64,000 nt of DNA from Parolsenella sp958406235 (GTDB taxonomy: Bacteria; Actinomycetota; Coriobacteriia; Coriobacteriales; Atopobiaceae). The position numbers and the translations under genes were made by a program. Numbering within the stretch: position 1 is the first letter of the stretch; the number at the start of each line of letters is the position of its first letter. The notes beneath the pieces were generated by a model. The model had not been told where the DNA came from and made no database searches. It worked only from the letters and a program-made list of their open reading frames with translations. Of this stretch, positions 51,307-60,939 are shown one piece after another. The stretch lies in contig NZ_JBCLNF010000004.1 of the NCBI RefSeq assembly GCF_039062465.1, forward strand, positions 62,001-126,000. The letters are read 5' to 3'.

Positions 51307-52140
51307 CTAGATCGCCTGCCTTGCAGCAACGACCTGGTCAATCACCTGGAGCACGCCGCGGTCCTCGTTGCTGGGCGCCACGAGGCTCGCATGGTTTGCC
51401 ATGCAGGGCTGAGCGTTGGCCATCATGTAGCCAAAGCCAACGGTCTCGAGCATGTCCGCGTCGTTGGGGGCATCGCCAAAGGCGAGCATCTCGTCAAGGC
51501 CGACGCCACAGAGCTCGGAGATTCGGCACATGGCGTTACCTTTGCTCACGCCCTCGGGCATGACATCGAGCCACATGATGCCGCCGCAAGCGAAGGTGTA
51601 GTCTCCGCCGATGGCCGCGGCATACTCCGCCTGGCGCTCGGAGGCATCGTTGTTCGGGAAGTAGACCGTGTACTTATCGGCGGGAGCATCGACCTGGGCG
51701 AGGTCGTCCACATAGACCACGCGCGTGTAGAAGGTGCGGAAGTAGTCCTCGTACGGCTTCGCGTTAGGCTCGACATAGCAGGCATCAACGCCGCAGATGA
51801 GACCCACATCGCCCTTCTCATGCGTGATGCGCGCCATACGGCGGTACTCCTCCACCGGAAGATCCGCCTGATAGATGACCTTGCCATTTCGGCTGATAAC
51901 GCCACCGTTATCGCCAATCAGCATGATCTTGTGACCAAGGTGGCCGAGATTGTCCTCGAGAGTATAGAGGGGCCTTCCGCTGGCGGCGGAGAAGAGCGTC
52001 CCCACGCTCGCGAGCGCGTCAACGCGCTCCTCGAAACCTTCGGGGAGAACGGAGGCGTTCGTGAGGAGGGACCCGTCCATGTCAGACGCGATGAAGCGAA
52101 CGCGCGCCAAGCCTTCAGGAACCGGTGTCACCTCGAACAT
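51307..52140 (-). CDS. HAD-superfamily hydrolase, Cof-type (IIB)
   Basis: The 277-residue product has ASDMDGSLLT with D20 and D22, SAASGRP (motif 2), KGNAM (Lys) and FGDAPNDADML (motif 4), plus a IIB cap, so it is an intact sugar-phosphate-type phosphatase. The ATG at 52140 has AAGGA eight bases upstream and is four bases after the topA stop. A longer frame upstream is arginine-rich and is a shadow of the topA tail. Substrate unknown. Confidence 0.86.
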   Translation of the reverse strand: MFEVTPVPEGLARVRFIASDMDGSLLTNASVLPEGFEERVDALASVGTLFSAASGRPLYTLEDNLGHLGHKIMLIGDNGGVISRNGKVIYQADLPVEEYRRMARITHEKGDVGLICGVDACYVEPNAKPYEDYFRTFYTRVVYVDDLAQVDAPADKYTVYFPNNDASERQAEYAAAIGGDYTFACGGIMWLDVMPEGVSKGNAMCRISELCGVGLDEMLAFGDAPNDADMLETVGFGYMMANAQPCMANHASLVAPSNEDRGVLQVIDQVVAARQAI

Positions 52141-52144
52141 GCAG

Positions 52145-54814
52145 TTATTCCTTACTAGTCTTCTTGCGCGAGGAAGTCGCGCTCTTGGTCGTCTTTTTGG
52201 CGGATGCCTTCTTGGCGGGTGCCTTCTCAGCAGTCGTCTTCTTGGCAGACGCCTTTTTGGCGGATACCTTCTCAGAAGTCGCCTTCTTGGAGCTCGCAGC
52301 CTTGGTCGTGGTCTTCGCCGCGCCCTTGGTCTCCGTAGCTCGTGCGCCGCGACCACGGGCGAGCGTCTTGCGCTCGTTCGTGGGGCAGTCCATGTTCACG
52401 CACTTCTTCCACGGACCGCGCGCCGTCTCGACGATAATCATGGGCGCACCGCACTCGGGGCACGTTTCATCCGTCGCGGTGAGCTTGCCACGAGCCGGGA
52501 GCGGATAGCTCGTGCCGCACTCCTCGTAGTTGGTGCAACGGATAAAACGCTTGCCCGTGCGCTCGCTCTTGTGGGCGATGAGGTCGCCATGACGGCCGGC
52601 CTCGGCACAGGCGCGGCACTCGCCAACCTTGAGGTCAGGCTCGTAGTTGGTGGGGCACTTCGGGTTGATGCAAATCTCATACGCCTTGGCGCGGAAAGGC
52701 TTGCACTTGATACGCGGAGCGCCGCACTCGGGACACACGGCGCCCTCTCCCTCGATGGCCTCATAGCGCACGCCGGAGGGCAGCGGATAGGTGACATCAC
52801 AGTCCGGCCAACCCATGCAGCCAACGAAGCTGCCACGGGTCTTGGCACTCGACTTGATAACGAGGTCCTTGCCGCACTTGGGGCAGGCACCCACGCGGGC
52901 ATCCGCCGTGACGGCATCGGCAATCGCCTCGCCGAGGTCATCCTTGTGCTCGATAAGCGCGTCGAGCATGCCGGCGAGCAGCGCGCGCGAGTGGTAGACG
53001 ACCTGATTCTGGGTGTCGGTGCCCTCGGCGACCTTCGTCATGTCCTGCTCGAGCTCACTCGTCATGTCCGACGTCGTGATGCGCGGAGCGAATTCGTGAA
53101 GGGCGTCGATGATGGCCATGCCGAGCTGGCTCGGCTCAACGGGATCGTTCTTGAGGTACTTGACCGTATAGAGGCGCTCAATGATGCTCGCGCGCGTCGA
53201 CTTGGTACCAAGGCCGCGCTTCTCCATCTCCTGGATGAGCTTGCCCTGGCTGTAGCGCGCAGGAGGCTCCGTCTGCTTGGCCTCGAGGTTGATGCCGAAG
53301 ACGTCGACGGTGTCACCTTCCGCAAGCTCGGGAAGCTGCTCGTCCTTCTTGAGACCAAAGGGATAGATGGCGCGGAAGCCCGGGTCCTTGAGGACGTCGC
53401 CGCTCGCCTGGAAGGGCTCGCCCGCAACGTCAATCGCAAGCTTAGTCCCCTCGATGGTCGCGGGATCAGAGAGCGTCGCGAGGAAACGGCGCGCGATGAG
53501 GTTGTAGAGCTTCCACGCGGCAGGCTCGAGCTTGCCGGGGTCAGCCACACCGGTGGGATAGATGGGCGGGTGGTCGGTGTCAAACTGCTTGCCACGCGTT
53601 GCATGCATCTCAGGCGCCGCCGTAAGCTTGGCCACGTAGGGCGCATACTGCGGAACGCCCGCGAGCATCTTGGCGGTGGCGCGCAGGTCGAGCGACGGCG
53701 GATAGACGGTGTTGTCAACGCGCGGATACGAGATGAGGCCGTCCATGTAGAGGCTCTCGGCAAGGCGCATGGTACGCGCCGGAGAAAGGCCCTCGGACGC
53801 GGCAGCAGCCTGAAGGCTCGTCGTGTTGAACGGCGCGGGCGGACGCTGCGTGCGGCTCTTCTTCGTCACCGAGGTGACGGTACCCGTGGTTGCGTTCTGC
53901 ACGTGACCGAATGCCTCGGTCGCCTCAGCCTCGACCGAGAAGCGACCCTTGGCATGGGAAATCTTGAAGCGCTCGTCCTCCGAGGCGCCAACAGCAGAAG
54001 CCTGGCCGTTGATGACCCAGTAGTCCTCCGGAACGAAGGCGAGGCGCTCGCGCTCGCGCTCGACCACGAGGGCGAGCGTAGGCGTCTGCACACGACCAGC
54101 GCTACGGACGTTGCCGAAGCCGCCAAAGCGCGCCATCGTGAGATAGCGCGTGAGGGCGGCGCCCCAGATGAGGTCGATGTACTGACGGGACTCGCCGGCA
54201 TCAGCGAGGTTCTGGTCAAGCTCCACGAGGTTAGCGAAGGCGTGCTCGATCTCCGCTCGCGTATAGGCCGAATAGCGAGCGCGCGTCACGGGAACGTCAG
54301 GGTTCACCTCGAGCACCTGAGAAAGGGCGTCAGACCCGATGAGCTCGCCCTCACGGTCAAAGTCCGTGCCGATGACGACGGAATCCGCCTTCTTGGCCAG
54401 GTTCTTGAGGGCGCGAATGATGCCCTTCTCCGCCGGAAGCTTCTCAACGGGGGCCCAGACGAGATAGGGCAGGCTCGGGACCTTCCAGCCCTTGATGTCA
54501 ACGCCATCCTCGAGGAAGGGCTTCTTTTTCTTGAATGGCGGACGCGCGAGGCCATCCGGAACGTCAGCCGGCAGCACCTCTCCCTCCTGGGAGATGGCGT
54601 ACCAGCCCTGGGCGTCAGAGAACTTGAGCTCAGCGGGGAAATCCGGAGCAAGGATGTGGCCTCGCAGGCCAATCGTCACCCACTCCTCGCCATCACGCTG
54701 GAAGCGATAGACAGGCGTGTCGTAGACCTTGTCCTTCTTGGGCTTACCGACCTCAGAAAGCAGGGCGGCGATCTTCTCGGCGGCGTCGTTCTTCTCTGTG
54801 ATGACGAGCTTCAT
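52145..54814 (-). CDS. topA: DNA topoisomerase I
   Basis: The 889-residue product relaxes negative supercoils. Toprim motifs TEKNDAAEKI and DFDREGE (151-157), the signature SAGRVQTPTLALV (238-250) and active Tyr363 in ISYPRVDN are present. Four C-terminal zinc ribbons follow (CPKCGK, CPECGAPRIKC, CRACAEAG, CPECGAPMI), then a 60-residue Lys/Ala tail (about 830-889). The tail is a likely DNA-binding extension. The sequence is closer to the archaeal-like branch in having SYPRVDN rather than TYMRTDS. Confidence 0.93.
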   Translation of the reverse strand: MKLVITEKNDAAEKIAALLSEVGKPKKDKVYDTPVYRFQRDGEEWVTIGLRGHILAPDFPAELKFSDAQGWYAISQEGEVLPADVPDGLARPPFKKKKPFLEDGVDIKGWKVPSLPYLVWAPVEKLPAEKGIIRALKNLAKKADSVVIGTDFDREGELIGSDALSQVLEVNPDVPVTRARYSAYTRAEIEHAFANLVELDQNLADAGESRQYIDLIWGAALTRYLTMARFGGFGNVRSAGRVQTPTLALVVERERERLAFVPEDYWVINGQASAVGASEDERFKISHAKGRFSVEAEATEAFGHVQNATTGTVTSVTKKSRTQRPPAPFNTTSLQAAAASEGLSPARTMRLAESLYMDGLISYPRVDNTVYPPSLDLRATAKMLAGVPQYAPYVAKLTAAPEMHATRGKQFDTDHPPIYPTGVADPGKLEPAAWKLYNLIARRFLATLSDPATIEGTKLAIDVAGEPFQASGDVLKDPGFRAIYPFGLKKDEQLPELAEGDTVDVFGINLEAKQTEPPARYSQGKLIQEMEKRGLGTKSTRASIIERLYTVKYLKNDPVEPSQLGMAIIDALHEFAPRITTSDMTSELEQDMTKVAEGTDTQNQVVYHSRALLAGMLDALIEHKDDLGEAIADAVTADARVGACPKCGKDLVIKSSAKTRGSFVGCMGWPDCDVTYPLPSGVRYEAIEGEGAVCPECGAPRIKCKPFRAKAYEICINPKCPTNYEPDLKVGECRACAEAGRHGDLIAHKSERTGKRFIRCTNYEECGTSYPLPARGKLTATDETCPECGAPMIIVETARGPWKKCVNMDCPTNERKTLARGRGARATETKGAAKTTTKAASSKKATSEKVSAKKASAKKTTAEKAPAKKASAKKTTKSATSSRKKTSKE

Positions 54815-54817
54815 GGG

Positions 54818-55609
54818 TTAATCCTCGTTGAACTTGTGCTCGGCGTACTCGTCTCGCGTCCACTTGAGAGACTCCTTGCCATCGCGCGCGATCAGGACGC
54901 GACGCGCGACGAAGAGCGAGGCCTCGTACAGGACGATGACGGCTCCGAACATAAGGAACATCGTGACGGGGCTGGCGTCGGGCGTAACCATGGCGGAGGC
55001 AATAAGCAGGCCGACATAGATGGCACGCCAGTTGCCGCGCAGATCCTTATACGGGACAAGGTGGAAGATCGAGAGGTAGAAGATCACCAGTGGCAGCTCG
55101 AAGGCGGCACCAAAGCCAAGCTCGAGGAGCATGATGATGTTGATGTAGTCCTCGGCGTTGGCGAAGATGGCCGCGAAGTCGACCGTCTGGTCGAGCATCC
55201 AGCCAAAGGTCGCCTGCAGGATGATGAAGTAGCAGAACACCATGCCGAAGAAGAACAGGAAGACCATAGCGGCAACCGTGGGCATGACCCACTTCTGCTC
55301 GCTCGGCTTAAGCGCCGGCATGAAGAAGCCGAGCACCTGGAAGATGATGATCGGACAGCACGCGATGATGGCGAAGAACGCCGCGACCTTGAATCGCAGC
55401 GTGAAGCCACCAAGGGCGGTGGTCACGTAAAGCTTGCCCCCGTCCGGCATGAACTCGCGAACCGGGTCGATGAGCAGCTGGATGAGCGTCGGGGACGCCA
55501 TGTAGATGACACAGGTGGTCACAAGCACGCACGCGACGATGATGGTGAGGCGCCGCCTCAGCTCGCTCAGGTGGTCGAGCAGCGGCATTCTTGCAGGTCC
55601 GACGGGCAT
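54818..55609 (-). CDS. tatC: Sec-independent protein translocase TatC
   Basis: The 263-residue product has six membrane segments and the family motifs MPLLDHLSELRRRL at the N-terminus and FELPLVIFYLSIFHL in the core. TatC recognises twin-arginine signals. It starts directly after the tatA/B stop and ends four bases before topA. At least one Tat substrate, the OppA lipoprotein, is encoded in this window. Confidence 0.95.
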   Translation of the reverse strand: MPVGPARMPLLDHLSELRRRLTIIVACVLVTTCVIYMASPTLIQLLIDPVREFMPDGGKLYVTTALGGFTLRFKVAAFFAIIACCPIIIFQVLGFFMPALKPSEQKWVMPTVAAMVFLFFFGMVFCYFIILQATFGWMLDQTVDFAAIFANAEDYINIIMLLELGFGAAFELPLVIFYLSIFHLVPYKDLRGNWRAIYVGLLIASAMVTPDASPVTMFLMFGAVIVLYEASLFVARRVLIARDGKESLKWTRDEYAEHKFNED

Positions 55610-56116
55610 TTAGGCGTCCTTTCCGTCATCAAGGTCAAGGTCATCGTCATCATCGTCGTCAAGGCCATAGAGGGCCTCGACGGAGGTGGGGGCAGGCTCG
55701 GGCTCGGGAGCAGGCTCGACCTCGGCGGAAGGCGTCTCGGGAGCGACCTCGGCGGGAGCATCGGCGTCAGCGGCAGAGGTGGCGGCCTTCTCGGCAGCGG
55801 CCTTCTCGGCGGCGAGACGGGCGCGGCGCTCGGCGAAGGTCTCCGCCGGCTTGGCGGCTGCAATCTCCTCCTCCGTCATGTCCTCGTCCTCGGCCTTGGC
55901 CTTCGCGGCGGCCTTGCCAGTCGAGGTCTCGGCAACGTTCTGGATCGGGTCGATGATCTCGGACTGGACGACCTTAGTCACGCCCTCTTGCGCGGTGCGG
56001 AACTGGCGCAGGGCACGGCCGATGGTGCGCCCCATGCCGGGCAGCTTGTCAGGCCCGAACAACAGGAACGCGAACAGGATGATGAGGAAGAGCTCTTGAT
56101 CTCCGATGCCGAACAC
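55610..56116 (-). CDS. tatA: Sec-independent protein translocase TatA/TatB
   Basis: The 168-residue product has one N-terminal membrane helix (FGIGDQELFLIILFAFLLFGPDKLPGMGR) with the FGPDKLP hinge, an amphipathic helix and a long acidic tail ending in a run of aspartates (DDDDDDDLDLDD). The Glu near residue 8 and the long tail favour TatB over TatA, but one protein may do both jobs as in many Gram-positives. It is upstream of tatC in an operon. Confidence 0.85.
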   Translation of the reverse strand: MFGIGDQELFLIILFAFLLFGPDKLPGMGRTIGRALRQFRTAQEGVTKVVQSEIIDPIQNVAETSTGKAAAKAKAEDEDMTEEEIAAAKPAETFAERRARLAAEKAAAEKAATSAADADAPAEVAPETPSAEVEPAPEPEPAPTSVEALYGLDDDDDDDLDLDDGKDA

Positions 56117-56159
56117 GAATGCCTCCTTGGGCGTCTAGACCCGAGAACGATGGGTGTGA

Positions 56160-56471
56160 TTAGTCTTCCACGTTGAGCTGACGCTCGACGCCAAGAAGGC
56201 CGAGCACACGCTTGACGTTTGCCTGCGGATGAGCGACGGAGAAGGCCACTCCCGCCTCCTGCGCGCGATTGGCAGCGCCCACGAGCACGCCAATGCCGGT
56301 CGAGTCAATGTAGGAGACCTCCGCAAGATCGACGGAGACCTCCGCGGGAGCTGCCTCGAGCGCGGAATCCACCGCCTCGCGGAGCTCGCCCGCGTTCGAC
56401 ACGTCAACCTCGCCCACAACGGTGACGAGGGTCTTGCCCACCTTCTCGGCGCTTGTGATGGAAAGGTCCAT
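56160..56471 (-). CDS. STAS-domain anti-sigma factor antagonist-like protein
   Basis: The 103-residue product is a single STAS domain. SYIDSTGIGVLVG carries S57, the serine that is phosphorylated in SpoIIAA/RsbV-type proteins. It would release a partner sigma factor by binding its kinase/anti-sigma factor, but no such partner is in the window. GGGAGG is just before the ATG. It is 13 bases after the TPR gene. Confidence 0.82.
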   Translation of the reverse strand: MDLSITSAEKVGKTLVTVVGEVDVSNAGELREAVDSALEAAPAEVSVDLAEVSYIDSTGIGVLVGAANRAQEAGVAFSVAHPQANVKRVLGLLGVERQLNVED

Positions 56472-56484
56472 GCCCTCCCCCTTC

Positions 56485-57357
56485 CTATTCCGCAGCCGAC
56501 GTCGTGGCGGCAGAGGTAAGGGACTGGAGCTGCGACGTTGCGTAGCTCTGAAGTCCATAGGTGTTGTCAGGGTCGACCTCGAGCGCCTTGTTGAAGGCGT
56601 CCGTGGCCTTTTCAGTCTCTCCGGTCTCCTGGTACATCATTCCCAGATTGGTCCATGCCGGAGCAAAGTCACCCACGTTCTTGGTGAAGTCCTCAAGAGC
56701 CTTGATGGCACCGGCCTGGTCACCAAGATAGTACTGGCAAAGCGCTCTGTTCACACGCGCGGCGCTTGCGTCCTCGAGCTTAAGGTATGAATCGTAGTAG
56801 CCCTCAGCCGTGGTGAGCAGCTCCTTTATGTGGGCTTGGTCATCATCGGTTGAGGCATAGTTCCTGGCGGTGCTACCCCAGTTCAGGTAGTTGTTCGCAA
56901 GGTTGATGAGAGCGGCCTTGTCATCCGGAGAATCCTTGAGCTTCTCCTCGAGCGGGGAGACGATGGACTGGTAGTGCTCGTCCAGGTCATTCATATAAGT
57001 GTTGGTCGTCTCGGCGTCAGAGGTGGAGGCGTCGGTCGTCGCGGCAGAGGTGGCTGCCGCGGTTGTAGCAGTCGCGGCAGAAGCCTTGCTCTTCTGGATG
57101 CCGGAGATGATGGCGGAAAGGGACGGCAGCAGGATTGAACCCACCATAATGATGGAGACGAGCACGACACCAACAATCACGGCAGGACGGCGGTTCGACG
57201 GCGTCACCGTGCGCACGGGAGCTTGATCCTCGGCGGGCGACTCGCTGCGGCTACGGCCGCGGCCGGTCGTGCCTAGGCCCTTGCCCGCAGCTTCCTCGCC
57301 CTTGACGGTCGATACGCGCGTGGAAGCCTCGTCTGTCTTCTTTGGCTTCGATGCCAT
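56485..57357 (-). CDS. membrane-anchored TPR protein
   Basis: The 290-residue product has a polar N-terminus, one membrane helix (about 58-80, AVIVGVVLVSIIMVGSILLPSL), an Ala/Thr/Ser linker and at least three TPR units (ALINLANNYLNWGS, VNRALCQYYLGDQAGAIKALEDF, AWTNLGMMYQETGETEKATDAFNKAL). It may scaffold envelope proteins. The ATG at 57357 has GAAGGA upstream. It is in the operon with the STAS gene and upstream of tatA. No specific family was recognised. Confidence 0.7.
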   Translation of the reverse strand: MASKPKKTDEASTRVSTVKGEEAAGKGLGTTGRGRSRSESPAEDQAPVRTVTPSNRRPAVIVGVVLVSIIMVGSILLPSLSAIISGIQKSKASAATATTAAATSAATTDASTSDAETTNTYMNDLDEHYQSIVSPLEEKLKDSPDDKAALINLANNYLNWGSTARNYASTDDDQAHIKELLTTAEGYYDSYLKLEDASAARVNRALCQYYLGDQAGAIKALEDFTKNVGDFAPAWTNLGMMYQETGETEKATDAFNKALEVDPDNTYGLQSYATSQLQSLTSAATTSAAE

Positions 57358-57406
57358 CGATGAGCGTCCTTCCTGCCCGCAATCGGGCAATTCCCCTTGA
57401 TGCAGG

Positions 57407-57432
57407 TGCGCCCGGGCCGGGGCCTGGGCGCA
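57407..57432 (-). terminator. GC-rich hairpin after the aminotransferase gene
   Basis: TGCGCCC at 57407-57413 pairs with GGGCGCA at 57426-57432 with inner GGCC pairs. No T-tract follows, so termination is uncertain. Confidence 0.35.
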
Positions 57433-57473
57433 CACATTCTGCGTATTCTACCTCACACGCGCGCCGACGCCGC

Positions 57474-58766
57474 CTAGCGCGCCTCGCGAGCGAGCCGTGC
57501 CGACACGAGTCGCACACAGGTCACGAAGACGTCAAGCGCGGCGCCGAGATCCTCAAGGCTGGGATACGAAGGTGCGATACGAATGTTCGTGTCGTCCGGA
57601 TCCTTGCCATAAGGCCAGGTAGCGCCTGCAGGCGTCATCTTGACGCCAAGCTCCTCGGCAAGGGCGACAATCTTCTTCGCGGAACCCTTGGGGCCATCGA
57701 AAGAAACGAAGTAGCCGCCACGCGGGTGAGACCAGGTGGCGCACTCGAGGTCGCCCAGGCCGCTCTCGAGCTTCTCGTCCACGAGCTCGAAGCGTGGGGC
57801 AAGAATCCTCGCGTGCTCGACCATGTGAGCGCGGACGCCATCCGCATCGCCAAACCAGCGAACGTGCGCAAGCTGCATGAGCTTGTCAGAGCAGACGCGC
57901 TCCACGTTGAAGGTCTTGCGGAGGTCAGCGATGTCGGCAGGACTGGCGACGACGCAGGCAATGCCGCTGCCCGGGAAGGTCACCTTACTCGTCGAGGCAA
58001 ACTCGTAGACGAGGTTGTCGTGGTCCTCCGCAGCGACCGCACCGAAGATGTCGAGCAAGTAGTCCGGCTCCTCGTTGAGATCGTGGATCGCGTAGGCGTT
58101 GTCCCAGAAGATGCGGAAGTCCGGCGCGGCAGGCCTGAGGGCGGCGAAGCGACGGACGACTTCATCCGAGTAGGTGACGCCCGTGGGGTTCGAGTACTTG
58201 GGAACGCACCAGATACCCTTGACCGTCGGATCGTTCTCGACGAGGCGGACGACCTCGTCCATGTCGGGGCCCTCCGGCGTCATGCGAATGGGCACGTTCG
58301 TGTAGCCCACGGAGGCGCTGACTGCGAAGTGGCGATCATAGCCGGGCGACGGGCACAGGAACTTGAGCGGGCCGCGGGCGGCCTGAACCGCATGGGGCTC
58401 GCAGCCGCGAACGCCGTGAATCCAACCATGGACGATGACGTCGTGCATGATGTTCAGGCTCGAAGATCCACCGAGGATGAGATTGTCCGCGTCGACGCCA
58501 AGAAGGTCCGCCATGAGGCGGCGAGCCGCGGGAAGGCCATCAGGGCAACCATAGTTACCGGCATCTACACCCTCATCGACGAGGTCGGTGGACGAGGTGA
58601 GCACATCGAGCATGGGGCGAGAAAGGTCGACCTGCTCCGGACTCGGCTTGCCGCGGGCCATATCGAGCTTGAGGCCGCGAGCGCGGAGCTTTTCCGCCTC
58701 CGCCTCGAGTTGGGCGATTTGCTCGTCAAGCTCTTCGTTCGTCATCTGCTCGTAGACACTTGCCAT
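57474..58766 (-). CDS. class I aminotransferase, aspartate aminotransferase (actinobacterial AspT-type)
   Basis: The 430-residue product is a PLP enzyme with LDMARGKPSPEQ near the N-terminus, SNPTG at 192-196, WDNAY with D222 and the PLP lysine K261 in ASTSKVTFPGSG. The N-terminal stretch and overall pattern fit the MocR-like aspartate aminotransferase group found in Actinobacteria. Substrate is inferred from this group. The ATG at 58766 has GGAG six bases upstream. Confidence 0.85.
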   Translation of the reverse strand: MASVYEQMTNEELDEQIAQLEAEAEKLRARGLKLDMARGKPSPEQVDLSRPMLDVLTSSTDLVDEGVDAGNYGCPDGLPAARRLMADLLGVDADNLILGGSSSLNIMHDVIVHGWIHGVRGCEPHAVQAARGPLKFLCPSPGYDRHFAVSASVGYTNVPIRMTPEGPDMDEVVRLVENDPTVKGIWCVPKYSNPTGVTYSDEVVRRFAALRPAAPDFRIFWDNAYAIHDLNEEPDYLLDIFGAVAAEDHDNLVYEFASTSKVTFPGSGIACVVASPADIADLRKTFNVERVCSDKLMQLAHVRWFGDADGVRAHMVEHARILAPRFELVDEKLESGLGDLECATWSHPRGGYFVSFDGPKGSAKKIVALAEELGVKMTPAGATWPYGKDPDDTNIRIAPSYPSLEDLGAALDVFVTCVRLVSARLAREAR

Positions 58767-59028
58767 GCTCGTCTCCATTCGTCGACGCCTGGTTCTGCCC
58801 GATCTAGCGCTTGAGCTCGCACAACGCCGATGCGCCGGGCGCGACCCTGTCCGCATGGCGATCGCGGACCAGCTGTGGGATAGCCGCTCGCAATCCGACT
58901 ACTGGAGGCAGCGACGCATTCCCCCTTGAAATGCTCCGTGCTGGCGCTGTGCTTACGCTCATTCGAGTATAGAGAGAAATAATCGTTATGGAACGCGAAG
59001 TGGTGAAGCGCGCGTTACGAGAGAGCGA

Positions 59029-59319
59029 ATGGCATCCGCGGCTGTTACCATAGTGTCCATGGAAAAGCCTCCCTACATACCAAACTCTGACGAGTACGGC
59101 GAGCTCCAACGCTTCGTTGATGCGTTGTTCATGAGCGAGCACTTCGTGGATAACCTCGACGTTCAAATCATGGCGGAGACATTTGACCTCCCGTATGACC
59201 TGCTTGAGGTCGTCGGCATGCTGCCGAGCGGCGTCTATGAGCGCCCCCGCCTCGCAGACCAACTCAACTCCGCCCTCGTCGCCCACGGTTGGACCCAGCG
59301 CTTCGGCACCGTGGAGTAG
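59029..59319 (+). CDS. small conserved-looking protein of unknown function
   Basis: The 96-residue product (or 86 from an ATG at 59059) is soluble, acidic and without cysteines: SDEYGELQRFVDALFMSEHFVDNLDVQIMAETFDLPYDLLEVVGMLPSGVYERPRLADQLNSALVAHGW. It looks like a short helical protein, perhaps HTH-like, but I recognise no family. Codon use fits a real gene. It is the only plus-strand gene between two minus-strand genes. Neither start has a strong ribosome binding site. Confidence 0.55.
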   Translation: MASAAVTIVSMEKPPYIPNSDEYGELQRFVDALFMSEHFVDNLDVQIMAETFDLPYDLLEVVGMLPSGVYERPRLADQLNSALVAHGWTQRFGTVE

Positions 59320-59452
59320 CGCGACGCCCCAAGAGCAGCGCAACCAACACCGCGGACGTCGCAGGCACACCACGAGCAACGCCAGCCGTCAGCTCAGACA
59401 CGTTAACCCCATCGAGGGCGCATCGCACGCTACGAACACGTCGGTTCACCAC

Positions 59453-59490
59453 ATAAAAAGGCGGGTCCTCCGTGGTTGGAAGACCCGCCC
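59453..59490 (-). terminator. intrinsic terminator after nhaA
   Basis: GGCGGGTC at 59460-59467 pairs with GACCCGCC at 59482-59489, and on the minus strand five Ts follow. The gap 59320-59542 holds nothing else recognised. Confidence 0.82.
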
Positions 59491-59542
59491 GCACACCAAA
59501 CTGAGTCATCTGGCGTTTAGCCGTTCGATATGTTCGCGGCGC

Positions 59543-60934
59543 TTAATCCTCGTCGGCCTCAGGCTCGACGGGCTTCTTGGTCGCAGCAAGGATGAAGGCG
59601 CTGCCCACGGCGGCACTCGCGATAGAACACGCGAGAATGGCGCACTTGGCCGCAAGTACCTCGGTCTCGCTCACAAACGCAAGGCCCGCGATGAGGATGG
59701 ACATCGTAAAGCCAAGACCACCCATGAGACCCACGCCAATGATCTGCTTCCAGTCGACGCCCTTCGGCAGCTTGGCGAAACCAATCTTCACAAGCAGGAA
59801 GGTAACGCCGATGATGCCAATCGGCTTACCCAGGAACGCGCCCAGGAAGACACCGCGAGTCACAGGGTCGGCAAGGATGGCCGCCGGATCGGCGCCCACG
59901 AGGCAGACCTGCGCGTTCACGAAGGCGAACAGCGGGAGGATGCCAAAGTTGACGAACGTCGAAATGGCGCTCTCGACGCGGACCAGCGGCGGCGCAACGC
60001 GATGCATCACGCGCTCGACGCTGTGAGCCTTCTCCGTGAAATCGTGCTGGCCAAGGACGTGGGACTCCTCGTCATAGGCGTCTTCGAGAAGGTCTGCTTT
60101 GTCGCCAAGCCAGTCACGCAGCGCGTCGAGGCGGATGTCGGACTTGGCAGGCAGGAACAGGGCCAGGATGACACCAGCGAGCGTCGCGTGGATGCCGGAG
60201 TTGAACATGCATACCCACAGGACGAGACCCACAACGATGTACCAGCGAGCGGCGAACGCACGCATGCGGTGCAGCGCCGCGAGCACGACGATGCAGCCAA
60301 GCGACGCGGCAAGCCACGGGATGCTCGGGGCCTGCCCGTAGAAGACGGCGATCACGATGATGGCGAGGATGTCGTCAGCGATCGCGAGGGTCGAGAAGAA
60401 GACCTTGGTCGCCGGCTTCACGCGGTCGCCCAGCAGCGACATGATGCCGAGAGCGAAGGCGATGTCAGTCGCCATCGGAACGGCCCAGCCATGGGGCGCG
60501 CCACCCTTTCCGAGGTTCAGGGCGAGGTAGATGAGCGAGGGCACGGCCACGCCGCCCACGGCGGCGAGCATGGGAAGCGCCGCCTGTCGCGGTCGGCGCA
60601 GCTGGCCCACGGTCATCTCATATTTGAGTTCGATGCCCACGAGAAGGAAGAAGATGGCCATCAGGAAGTCGTTCACGAACTCCTCGAGCGCGAGGCTCGC
60701 GCTCACGCCGCCGATGGACACGCCGATCGACGTCTCGAAGAAGTGGTGGACCGCCTCGTAGGCGGGCGTGTTCGCGACGATAACGGCGAGGATGGCGGCG
60801 AGCACCATCACGGCGGCGGCGATGGTGCCGTTAGACGTGAACTCCTGACGCGCATCCCTACGCTCGAAGCGGCGAACCTGCACCTCCTCGGCAATGATCT
60901 CCTCGTTGATGATGGGCTCCGGGCTCTGGGTCAT
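59543..60934 (-). CDS. nhaA: Na+/H+ antiporter NhaA
   Basis: The 463-residue product has about 12 membrane helices and the family residues: VGIELKYE (100-106), ATDIAFALG with D157, and the ion-binding pair D187-D188 in LAIADDILAI. It exchanges sodium for protons to control pH and salt. The N- and C-termini carry acidic extensions; the N-terminal one (PEPIINEEIIAEEVQ) is longer than in E. coli. It ends the unit that starts with the pyrophosphatase, five bases upstream. Confidence 0.94.
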   Translation of the reverse strand: MTQSPEPIINEEIIAEEVQVRRFERRDARQEFTSNGTIAAAVMVLAAILAVIVANTPAYEAVHHFFETSIGVSIGGVSASLALEEFVNDFLMAIFFLLVGIELKYEMTVGQLRRPRQAALPMLAAVGGVAVPSLIYLALNLGKGGAPHGWAVPMATDIAFALGIMSLLGDRVKPATKVFFSTLAIADDILAIIVIAVFYGQAPSIPWLAASLGCIVVLAALHRMRAFAARWYIVVGLVLWVCMFNSGIHATLAGVILALFLPAKSDIRLDALRDWLGDKADLLEDAYDEESHVLGQHDFTEKAHSVERVMHRVAPPLVRVESAISTFVNFGILPLFAFVNAQVCLVGADPAAILADPVTRGVFLGAFLGKPIGIIGVTFLLVKIGFAKLPKGVDWKQIIGVGLMGGLGFTMSILIAGLAFVSETEVLAAKCAILACSIASAAVGSAFILAATKKPVEPEADED

Positions 60935-60939
60935 ATCTT

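Noticed and set aside
52061..56176. A 1371-codon open frame on the plus strand antisense to topA and tat genes
   Set aside because: It is fully antisense to well-identified genes and its Arg/Leu/Gly-rich product is typical of GC-rich shadow frames.
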